A DNA stretch of 13,461 bases from an uncultured bacterium. Its GTDB lineage: Bacteria > Actinomycetota > Coriobacteriia > Coriobacteriales > Eggerthellaceae. Location: positions 1 to 13,461 of the forward strand of contig CAJMLT010000040.1 in NCBI GenBank assembly GCA_905214325.1, in the 5' to 3' direction. The translations under genes were made by a program, and so were the position numbers. The notes beneath the pieces are model-generated. The model was given only the letters and a program-made list of their open reading frames with translations, made no database searches and was not told the origin of the DNA. Every line of letters starts with the position of its first letter. The stretch's first letter is position 1. Below, in pieces: positions 8,031 through 13,461 of this stretch.

Positions 8031-8537
8031 TCACACGACCCCCATTTCAGATATCCGCTCTAATGTTTCCAACTCACGCTGATGAAGGGTGATAAGGTTG
8101 TCGAGTTGAGCAAAATAAACAGATATAGCCGTTTGTTCTTGAATATTGGGCAAAGCAATATCCATCTCGGCAATCATTTCGTAACGGACAGAATCGACGG
8201 AAGTTTTTGCTGTCATCGCCATAACCCTGTCATAAAAATGATTTGAAAAATAGTAGTAAAAATACTTAGCGGTGATGTCCTCAGTAAAGTCAAACATCCT
8301 GTAAACACGCTGGTGTAGGTCATATTTGCCATTCACATAATGAAATACTTTTCCCGTTCCTACACCATCTCCAACAGTCAATACTGCTTCTCCATCAAAC
8401 AAGTATCTATTGCTATGCTCTATTATTGGTGAGCGAACATAAAAAGGATATAATCCATCATCAACACGGTCTTGAGTATTACTTTTTCCCGTTGAAATAG
8501 AACAGAGTTCTTTTGCCTTACGCTGTTCCCAAGAAAA
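8031..8537 (-). pseudogene. Start-less C-terminal half of a type I restriction specificity subunit (HsdS)
   Basis: The open minus-strand frame encodes about 168 residues beginning FSWEQRKAKEL and ending at TGA (8031-8033). WEQRK is the well-known joint before the second target-recognition domain of HsdS. The ends of the target domain and the following helix region are clear: DGVGTGKVFHYVNGKY, TSVDSVRYEMIAEMDIALPNIQEQ, then ISVYFAQLDNLITLHQRELETLE. Intact HsdS proteins have about 400 residues and two such halves; here the first half and any normal start codon are missing. A TTG at 8400-8402 could serve as a start only inside the target domain, and the last residues (RISEMGVV) depart from the usual ending. 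No hsdM or hsdR is present. It is either a decayed remnant or a silent recombination cassette. It looks more AT-rich than the core genes. Confidence 0.85.
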
Positions 8538-9104
8538 TCACTTCACCGCAGCATTCTTCCCTTTCAGCTCGTGTAGCCGCTGCTCGGAAAGTCCTTCGGG
8601 GTGTGCGTCCTTGTATGCGTTCAGTTCGTTGCGGGTGCGGGATAGTTCGGCTTGCGTGGTGGCAAGTTCACTTTGGTAGGCTTCGGTGTAAGTTATCTGC
8701 ACTTCGCCCGTAACCAGTGGTAGGACGCGCCAGCCGGCGAATAGCAGCATCGCGCAGACTGCCAGTATGGTGGCGATTGCGGCAATCTTACCAATAAGGC
8801 TCAACTGATGCCGACGGTCCAGCGTTCGAGCACGTCGTTCGCGTTCTTCGGCGGCTTTGACGGATTTTTCTATTACTTCTGCAGCCTTTGCCGCAGAGTC
8901 TTCAATCTGGATGGCGGCTATGTTCAAAACCCTACTTAGCCGTGTCTGAGCATCTTCGACAATGCTTTTGGCACCAGTGGGTATCACTTGCGCGTCAAGA
9001 AGATCCGGTCGACCGAAGAATTCGAGTGCAGTGTGAATATGGATATTCGCATCGCGTTTATATTTGATGGCGGCACCATTATTGTCTTGCTTGACATTGA
9101 TCAT
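8538..9104 (-). CDS. Unrecognised membrane protein with coiled coil
   Basis: I do not recognise this protein. From the ATG at 9104 it has 188 residues. It has a polar N-terminal domain (about 1-65, with INVKQDN, AIKYKRD, FFGRPDLL and PTGAKSIVED), then a charged helical stretch rich in Ala, Glu, Lys and Arg (66-100). One strong membrane helix (about 103-130) and a likely coiled coil (141-168) follow, ending in AAVK. The frame stays open upstream to a TTG at 9227, but that part runs through the inverted repeat at 9155-9199 and has no ribosome site, so the shorter start is preferred. The ribosome site of the ATG is itself poor. The layout is seen in some plasmid or conjugation-related proteins, but that is only a guess. 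Its TGA stop is in frame with the HsdS fragment. Confidence 0.5.
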   Translation of the reverse strand: MINVKQDNNGAAIKYKRDANIHIHTALEFFGRPDLLDAQVIPTGAKSIVEDAQTRLSRVLNIAAIQIEDSAAKAAEVIEKSVKAAEERERRARTLDRRHQLSLIGKIAAIATILAVCAMLLFAGWRVLPLVTGEVQITYTEAYQSELATTQAELSRTRNELNAYKDAHPEGLSEQRLHELKGKNAAVK

Positions 9105-9154
9105 CACGACAAGCTTTTGCGACGCAGAACGCGATATCAAGCATCCTGCATAAA

Positions 9155-9199
9155 ATGAGAAAAGAAGAAACGCCTTTAAAGCGTTTCTTCTTTTCTCAT
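9155..9199. terminator. Long perfect inverted repeat, likely higBA terminator
   Basis: Arms of 19 bp (9155-9173 and 9181-9199) are perfectly complementary with a 7-nt loop (CTTTAAA). The arms are purine/pyrimidine-biased (GAGAAAAGAAG and its complement). On the minus strand the hairpin lies 52 bp after the higA stop and is followed by TTTTA, which suits a terminator. The symmetric design could work both ways. The stem is AU-rich apart from its GCG base next to the loop. Confidence 0.65.
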
Positions 9200-9250
9200 A
9201 ATGCGGCCACGTTTGCCGTGCTGTCAAATATTTTGGAACACGTGATAACG

Positions 9251-9535
9251 CTAGCCAAAAGCTGCAACTGGTTCGAGAGCGCTGGGGTCAAATGTTTTAA
9301 TCTGGTAGGTCATTTCCAGATTCAACCAGAACTCAGGCGTGGTACCGAGTGCTTTGGCAAGCAGCCATGCCATTTCTGTTGTAATAGCTCGATTGCCATG
9401 TACGATTTCAGAAATGGCCGACTGAGGCTTATGGATAGCCTTTGCCAGTCGATACTGACTAATTCCCATGGGCTCCAAGAATTCCTCAAGCAGAATTTCG
9501 CCTGGTGTGGATATGTAGCTATTAGTGGTAGTCAC
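9251..9535 (-). CDS. higA: HigA-type antitoxin (XRE family)
   Basis: A small DNA-binding antitoxin that neutralises the HigB mRNA interferase and represses the shared operon. From the GTG at 9535 it has 94 residues. STPGEILLEEFLEPMGISQYRLAKAIH leads into a helix-turn-helix (about 25-50: QYRLAKAI, QSAISEIVHG), followed by TTEMAWLLAKALGTTPEFWLNLEMTYQ, the signature of the HigA/VapI group. GTG at 9535 is chosen because AAGGAG lies 9 nt upstream, whereas the in-frame TTG at 9544 directly abuts that site. The start lies within the end of higB (14-bp overlap), so translation is coupled, in the toxin-first order typical of hig loci. Confidence 0.92.
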   Translation of the reverse strand: MTTTNSYISTPGEILLEEFLEPMGISQYRLAKAIHKPQSAISEIVHGNRAITTEMAWLLAKALGTTPEFWLNLEMTYQIKTFDPSALEPVAAFG

Positions 9536-9806
9536 AAAGCTCAACTCCTTCCGGTCCTCGTGTCGTCCAAGTAAAGCAAAGACGCCATTGGCTGTTAACT
9601 TTTATGCTATATTGCCCAACTCGTTCACCCTTCAGCTTTTCCAGCCTGTTATTAGGTGGAATGCGAAGGTCTCTAATATCGTGAGCTGCTTCTAGAATCT
9701 GTAGCTTTCGGTCTAGAGCTTTACGGTAGTCGGGTGGAACTCGCTTGGGGACGTTTGATTCAGGGTCCTCCCAGAATCTCTCGATGTCCTTATCCTTAAA
9801 ATTCAT
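9522..9806 (-). CDS. higB: HigB-type toxin (RelE superfamily mRNA interferase)
   Basis: 94 residues, the usual size for HigB, a ribosome-dependent endoribonuclease that cuts mRNA during translation. The family blocks are visible: FWEDPESNVPKRVPPDY, then RKLQILEAAHDIRDLRIPPNNRLEKLKGERVGQYSIKVNSQWRLCFTW, and a C-terminal CDYH. Nothing obvious is missing, so the toxin looks intact. The ATG at 9806 has GGAGG three bases upstream, a short but usable spacing. The next gene, higA, overlaps its 3' end. The pair sits in the patchwork behind the tRNA gene, as addiction modules often do. Confidence 0.92.
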   Translation of the reverse strand: MNFKDKDIERFWEDPESNVPKRVPPDYRKALDRKLQILEAAHDIRDLRIPPNNRLEKLKGERVGQYSIKVNSQWRLCFTWTTRGPEGVELCDYH

Positions 9807-9817
9807 AATCCTCCAAC

Positions 9818-9861
9818 TACTTCCGTTACGCAGAAGTATAGTCTAAACCGGTATCTTCAAG
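9818..9861 (-). promoter_or_regulatory. Candidate higBA promoter and operator
   Basis: The minus strand has TATACT (complement of 9835-9840) as a -10, with a weak -35 TTACTT 18 bp further upstream. An inverted repeat, TACTTC (9818-9823) and GAAGTA (9833-9838) with a 9-bp spacer, overlaps the -10. That is where a HigA dimer would block RNA polymerase. The assignment as a HigA operator is inference. Confidence 0.4.
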
Positions 9862-9955
9862 TAACACTATGCCTTCAGCGCGGCGATAGCGGCAGCTGTG
9901 CTTCTTCGTTACCGAAGATGCTATTTCGACACTTCATGCCAGTGTAGAGTAGTAC

Positions 9956-10108
9956 ATGTACTCTTTATCCTTTGAAAAGACTTTTGCCAAGCACTACGCA
10001 AAGCTCTCCGAAACCGAGCGCGATGCCGTAGACAACAAGCTTTTAATACTAGCCGAAGACCCGTGGTACCCCTTCCTCCGAGAGCGTATAGTGATGGCGG
10101 CCGAGTAA
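9956..10108 (+). pseudogene. Truncated RelE-family toxin, amino half only
   Basis: The plus-strand ATG at 9956 opens 50 codons ending in TAA (10106-10108). The first 45 residues (MYSLSFEKTFAKHYAKLSET, then RDAVDNKLLILAEDPWYPFLRERI) fit the start of RelE/YafQ-type toxins, in which a helical hairpin is followed by HPSLRTKRI. The sequence then stops after VMAAE, so the beta-sheet core that carries the active site in full-length (about 85-90 residue) members is absent. No antitoxin gene and no good ribosome site lie upstream. It is most likely a broken second toxin-antitoxin locus beside the intact higBA. Confidence 0.6.
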
Positions 10109-10122
10109 ATAACGGGTAAGGT

Positions 10123-10992
10123 TCAGTGATCCTTTTTCATTTCGGTAACGAGGGACCCTCCGATAACCATGGCTGCGCCGATCCATTGAAGCACACCCAT
10201 TCCTTCGCCAAGTAACACCGCAGCGAAAACGACGGCGGAAAGCGGCTCTAAATAGCCAAGCGTGGCAACGGTTTGCGCAGGAAGGCGAAGAATGGCCGTG
10301 AAGTACATCAGGCAGCCAAGTCCGGTGTTGGCAAGTCCTAAAAAGACGATGAAAGGCCATGAATTTAGAGGTATCTCTGCAACAAAGGAAAAGCCTGAAG
10401 TTGCTGCGACAAAGATCGAAGCTATCAGGAACGATAAAGCAAGCTGGATAGCACAGCTGACGGCGCCAGTAATGTCTGGTGCCTGCTTGGAGAAGATTAC
10501 CATACCTGCATGGCAAAGAGCCGATACCGCACCAAGCACAAGACCTATAACGCTTCCACCCTCTAATGCAACCTCGCTTCCGATGATAAAGGTACCCAAA
10601 AGTGCCAGCGCAAATCCCGCGGTCTTATGTGCGCAAAGCTTTTCCTTGAAGAGAACGATTGAGGCTACAACCACTATTACCGGTGCGCAATAATACTCCA
10701 ACGAGGAAATCCCAACGCCGATAAGATTGTATGCCTCATAAAGGGTCACCCAGCTAAATCCTGTGCAAATACCCGATGCGACGATGCACAGCACTTGTTT
10801 CGATAGATTTTTCGGCCTGGCTGATTCTCCTTTTCTCTTAATAACATAAGCAAAGACCACGACAAGCGGGGCACCTATGAGTGTACGAAGCATCACGATT
10901 TGTGTGCTTTGAAGCGGGATGGCGGCAGCCACTATGCCATTTGTCCCGAACAGCAAAAGAGAAGCAACGTATATGAGTAGAGATTTTTTCAT
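10123..10992 (-). CDS. EamA/DMT-superfamily transporter
   Basis: 289 residues with ten hydrophobic segments in two repeats, the layout of the drug/metabolite transporter (EamA, RhaT-like) exporters. The first repeat starts at KKSLLIYVASLLLFGTNGIVAAAI and includes the conserved LEYYCAPVIVVVASIVLFKEKL. The second has the matching LGYLEPLSAVVFAAVLLGEGM near the C-terminus. Such proteins export amino acids or other small metabolites across the cytoplasmic membrane; the substrate here cannot be read. The ATG at 10992 is chosen because homologues begin there and because the longer open frame (to 11055) runs back through the predicted promoter. The ribosome site is weak (GAG) and the predicted leader very short. 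It is divergent from a LysR regulator gene, which probably controls it. Confidence 0.9.
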   Translation of the reverse strand: MKKSLLIYVASLLLFGTNGIVAAAIPLQSTQIVMLRTLIGAPLVVVFAYVIKRKGESARPKNLSKQVLCIVASGICTGFSWVTLYEAYNLIGVGISSLEYYCAPVIVVVASIVLFKEKLCAHKTAGFALALLGTFIIGSEVALEGGSVIGLVLGAVSALCHAGMVIFSKQAPDITGAVSCAIQLALSFLIASIFVAATSGFSFVAEIPLNSWPFIVFLGLANTGLGCLMYFTAILRLPAQTVATLGYLEPLSAVVFAAVLLGEGMGVLQWIGAAMVIGGSLVTEMKKDH

Positions 10993-11012
10993 AGGCTCAA
11001 TTACATCACGAT

Positions 11013-11041
11013 ATGTTACATTTGCAAAACGAAAATAACAA
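11013..11041 (-). promoter_or_regulatory. Predicted eamA promoter
   Basis: On the minus strand: -35 TTGTTA (complement of 11036-11041), 17-bp spacer, -10 TAACAT (complement of 11013-11018). The start would fall near 11006, giving a leader of about 13 nt. Its spacer contains the -35 of the opposite lysR promoter. Confidence 0.55.
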
Positions 11042-11049
11042 ATGATAAT
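11021..11049 (+). promoter_or_regulatory. Predicted lysR promoter
   Basis: -35 TTTGCA (11021-11026), 17-bp spacer, -10 GATAAT (11044-11049). The start would be near 11056, giving a 35-nt leader with AGGAG. The 8-bp palindrome TTTGCAAA (11021-11028) overlaps the -35, and a related TATGCAAAAA lies at 11049-11058. These are possible LysR-family binding half sites, by inference. Confidence 0.5.
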
Positions 11050-11090
11050 ATGCAAAAATCAAATGGAAGATACCACAATAGGAGTGCTTC

Positions 11091-11996
11091 ATGGAGGCAG
11101 GCGTTCAGAAATATAAAGCGTTTTGTAAGGTTGCCGATAGCGGAAGTTTCACTCAGGCTGCTGGCGCGCTCGGATATTCTCAATCAAGCATCAGCAGAAT
11201 GGTGGCTGACTTAGAGCAGGATTGGGGGTTGACCCTTGCTTTGCGCAGCAGGGCTGGCGTGACCCTTACTCCCGAAGGAAAGGCATTGCTCCCTTACATA
11301 AGACGCCTGTGCACAAATCTTGATGATATCGAATCACGCGTAGACGACTTGAAAGACAATGCTACGGGAGTGCTTCGTATCGGCACCATATCAAGCATCG
11401 CCACGCACTGGCTGCCGGAAGTCATTTCCTCGTTTAAAGAAAAATATCCTCAAATGACCTATGAGCTCTTGCTCGGCAGTTACTCAGAAATCGAAGACTG
11501 GATTTTGTCCGGGCGCGTAGATTGTGGGTTCATTCGTCTGCCAGCAAAAGAGGGGCTCGAAGCTGTTCCTCTAACCGAAGACGAGCTTATGGCAGTACTC
11601 CCAAGGGAGCATGTGCTAGCAGGCTGTGAACGTGTACAGGTGCAAGAATTCTGCAAGTATCCATTTCTGTCGCTTGCGGAAAATCGTGATGTCGAGGACG
11701 CCGGAATCTTCAATAGCTTCGGGCTTAGACCCGAAGTTTTAATTGAAACTTGGGGTGACTACTGCATTATGTCAATGGTTGAAAAGGGTATGGGGATAAG
11801 TATCCTTCCATCTCTGATTTTGAAACGCATTCCCCATGACGTGATCGTTCGTCCGCTTGAACCGAAAGCGTCGCGCACGCTTGCGTTTGCCGTGAGGGAT
11901 GGGGGCTATACGCAACTGTCGGTACAACGTTTTATGGAGCACCTAGGTGCTATTGATTGCGGACTAAATACTGAGGGACCGCTCAAAAGAGGGTAG
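11091..11996 (+). CDS. LysR-type transcriptional regulator
   Basis: 301 residues, normal for the family. The N-terminal winged helix-turn-helix (about 5-65) shows YKAFCKVADSGSFTQAAGAL, YSQSSISRMVADLE, LTLALRSRAGVTLTPEGKALL. A linker helix (to about 90) and a type 2 periplasmic-binding-like effector domain follow, opening with GVLRIGTISSIATHWLPEVISSF and containing DCGFIRLP and a late MVEKGMGISILPSL. The ATG at 11091 has AGGAG at 11080-11084. It lies divergent from the EamA transporter gene with overlapping promoter regions, the classic layout in which the regulator binds the shared gap, represses itself and activates the neighbour when an effector is present. The effector is unknown but is plausibly the exported metabolite. 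Confidence 0.94.
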   Translation: MEAGVQKYKAFCKVADSGSFTQAAGALGYSQSSISRMVADLEQDWGLTLALRSRAGVTLTPEGKALLPYIRRLCTNLDDIESRVDDLKDNATGVLRIGTISSIATHWLPEVISSFKEKYPQMTYELLLGSYSEIEDWILSGRVDCGFIRLPAKEGLEAVPLTEDELMAVLPREHVLAGCERVQVQEFCKYPFLSLAENRDVEDAGIFNSFGLRPEVLIETWGDYCIMSMVEKGMGISILPSLILKRIPHDVIVRPLEPKASRTLAFAVRDGGYTQLSVQRFMEHLGAIDCGLNTEGPLKRG

Positions 11997-12109
11997 TGCT
12001 CGGCCATAATTCCGGTTCACCATGCTCGTCCCCAACCTAAGCACCAAAGTAGAGGGGTCAACCCTGCGAAATCTTTTCTGTACAAGCTGATGATTGGTTT
12101 GTATAGTGA

Positions 12110-12151
12110 ATATATCGTTCAAGATATATCGGATAAGATATATAAATAGGG
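12110..12151 (+). repeat. Three tandem 14-bp repeats ahead of the oxidoreductase gene
   Basis: The units are ATATATCGTTCAAG (12110-12123), ATATATCGGATAAG (12124-12137) and a degenerate ATATATAAATAGGG (12138-12151). GATATATC at 12123-12130 is also a perfect palindrome. A TATAGT at 12102-12107 could be a -10, which would place the repeats over the transcription start and leader. The spacing of nearly one and a half helical turns and the position suggest an operator array or a transcript-start element, but this is inference. The rest of the 161-bp gap (11997-12157) shows no gene. Confidence 0.55.
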
Positions 12152-12157
12152 GAGGGC

Positions 12158-13461
12158 ATGATGAGCGACAAAAAGGTAGTCATCATCGGGGGAGGCTGCG
12201 CAGGGCTTGCTGCAGCCTGGAACTTGAAAAAAACCGGAATCGACTTCGTCTTATACGAAGCTTCCGAGCGTTATGGTGGTCGCGTGGGGCTGGATCACCG
12301 CGATGGTTATGCGGTAAGTAGGGGAGCCGCATTTACCGAACCACAGTGGAAAACCACGTTCGGCCTACTCAATGAATTCGGCATGATGGACAAAGTGAAA
12401 ACGCTGGGTACCACCATGTTCGGTTTCTGGCGCAACGGAAAAATCCACTACATCGCCACGGGTGATGAAGCCAAAATTTCAGACATGCTGAAATTCCGAG
12501 GGGTTCCCTTCAGAACCATTCCCCAGGCGATCGGCTTCATGAAGGAAGTGGGCAAATACCGCAAGAAGATCAAGGGCGATGATTTCTCCGGTCTTGCAGA
12601 AGTGTCTGAAATGACCAGTGAGGAATTCGCTTTGAAATACGGTGGCGACGAGATTTCCAATCGTATTCTCAATCCTTTTCTGGGTACCATGGTGCTCGCC
12701 CGTGACAGCGATGTAAGTGCTGCTCATCCTATTGCTTTACTCTCGCTCATGGAAGGAATGTGCGTCATCGATGGTGGCCTGGGCTCCATCAACGATGAGC
12801 TTTATGCACGGGTTAAGGAAAACGTGAAGCTCAATAGTCCCGTTACCAAGGTTATTGTCGAAGACGGAGCGGTAAAGGGAGTGGAAACGCCCGAAGGCTT
12901 TGTTGGATGCGATGAAGTGATTTGTGCAACCGATGCGGTGTTGACGCGCCAACTTATCCCCGATTTGCCTGAAGTTATGGATAAGGCGCTCTCTGCGTGC
13001 AAGTACAGCAAAACCTATCACTACGCATTCGCCTTGCCTAAGCTGTTGGTGCCGGAGCACTTCTTGGCTCTGTTTATCCCCAAGCAAGAAGATTCCATTC
13101 TTACCACGGTGTTCGAGGAGGAAACCCTGTTCCATTCCGGACCTAAGGGCGCGGGCCTCATGCATACCTTCACTGCAGGTTGGCATGATGAGGAGTTGTC
13201 CGCCATGACCGAAGAAGAGCGCCGCCGCACGGTTATCAAGGAAATCCAAAAATACTTCCATGAGTTCCCCGATGAACCGATCTTTACCGAAACCATTCGT
13301 TATGACCGTGCTATCAACTTGGAAGCACCCGGCCAGTTTGTTGCCATTGAAGATCTGAAAGCCAACCATATGGATGACGTGAAGGGGCTTCATTTGGCGG
13401 GCGAGTATTTGTTCCTGATAGCATGTACGGAAGGTGCCTGGAAAACAGGTACGGAAGCTGC
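12158..13461 (+). CDS. FAD-dependent oxidoreductase, amine oxidase / phytoene desaturase type (3' end missing)
   Basis: The frame is open for 434 codons to the end of the window. The N-terminus holds a dinucleotide-binding fold, KVVIIGGGCAGLAAAWNLKK (GGGCAG at 11-16), ending in VLYEASERYGGRVGL, the FAD-binding pattern of the amine oxidase, protoporphyrinogen oxidase and phytoene desaturase group. A late GLHLAGEYLF (LAGEY at 413-417) followed by ACTEGAWKTGTEA is the C-terminal FAD-contact motif of that group, so only a short tail is missing. The middle part (e.g. EFGMMDKVKTLGTTMFGFW) does not reveal a substrate. Two ATG codons adjoin (12158 and 12161) behind GGGGAGGG; the second has the better spacing. 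It is a cytosolic or membrane-associated redox enzyme of unknown substrate. No link to the LysR gene upstream can be shown beyond shared direction. Confidence 0.88.
   Translation, partial: MMSDKKVVIIGGGCAGLAAAWNLKKTGIDFVLYEASERYGGRVGLDHRDGYAVSRGAAFTEPQWKTTFGLLNEFGMMDKVKTLGTTMFGFWRNGKIHYIATGDEAKISDMLKFRGVPFRTIPQAIGFMKEVGKYRKKIKGDDFSGLAEVSEMTSEEFALKYGGDEISNRILNPFLGTMVLARDSDVSAAHPIALLSLMEGMCVIDGGLGSINDELYARVKENVKLNSPVTKVIVEDGAVKGVETPEGFVGCDEVICATDAVLTRQLIPDLPEVMDKALSACKYSKTYHYAFALPKLLVPEHFLALFIPKQEDSILTTVFEEETLFHSGPKGAGLMHTFTAGWHDEELSAMTEEERRRTVIKEIQKYFHEFPDEPIFTETIRYDRAINLEAPGQFVAIEDLKANHMDDVKGLHLAGEYLFLIACTEGAWKTGTEA

Noticed and set aside
8538..8540. TGA between the orphan protein and HsdS as a recoded (selenocysteine or readthrough) codon
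   Set aside because: The two parts belong to unrelated proteins and no recoding structure is evident; a fusion scar is the simpler reading.
9105..9227. N-terminal extension of the orphan membrane protein with a lipobox-like YAGC
   Set aside because: It is encoded largely by the inverted repeat at 9155-9199 and starts with a TTG that lacks a ribosome site; the signal-peptide look is probably chance.
9903..9918. TCTTCG/CGAAGA hairpin between higB and the toxin fragment
   Set aside because: Only 6 bp with no T-run; too weak to call a terminator or regulatory element.
12057..12064. GTCAACCC matching the 3' part of tRNA-Pro as a second attachment site
   Set aside because: Only 8 bp match and the flanks differ, which is expected by chance in 13 kb.

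Overview
The window reads as bacterial chromosome, most likely from an anaerobic actinobacterium of the Coriobacteriia (Eggerthellaceae-like). That placement is an inference from general recognition: moderately GC-rich codon use in the core genes, the linked order ileS-lspA-rluD type pseudouridine synthase, a stand-alone DegV protein, and a tRNA gene with encoded CCA. No single marker proves it, and a 16S or ileS search would settle it.

Left part (1-7880) is ordinary core genome. It holds the 3' tail of an unidentified membrane or surface protein gene, then degV on the minus strand with a good promoter and its own terminator. A three-gene plus-strand operon follows (isoleucyl-tRNA synthetase, lipoprotein signal peptidase, RluD-type pseudouridine synthase), whose last stop codon overlaps the stop of a convergent CmpB-type membrane protein gene. 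Next come coaBC, which makes phosphopantetheine for coenzyme A, and a tRNA-Pro(GGG) gene with a clear promoter and terminator.

Middle part (about 7930-10120), directly behind the tRNA, is an accessory patchwork. It contains a start-less half gene of a type I restriction specificity subunit (HsdS), joined across one TGA codon to an unrecognised 188-residue membrane/coiled-coil protein; a long perfect inverted repeat; an apparently intact higBA toxin-antitoxin pair; and the amino half of a second RelE-type toxin. The HsdS piece looks more AT-rich than the core genes. This is what a recombination-prone tRNA-adjacent site leaves behind; no integrase or transposase remains in view.

Right part (10123-13461) holds an EamA/DMT-family exporter gene divergent from a LysR-type regulator. 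Their predicted promoters interleave in the 98-bp gap, which suggests the regulator controls the exporter and itself. After a 161-bp gap with three tandem 14-bp repeats comes an FAD-dependent oxidoreductase of the amine oxidase/phytoene desaturase kind, which runs off the end.

I found no convincing wholly new system. The observations most worth following are the silent hsdS cassette fused in frame to an unknown membrane protein gene, the interleaved eamA/lysR promoters, and the 14-bp iterated element ahead of the oxidoreductase.
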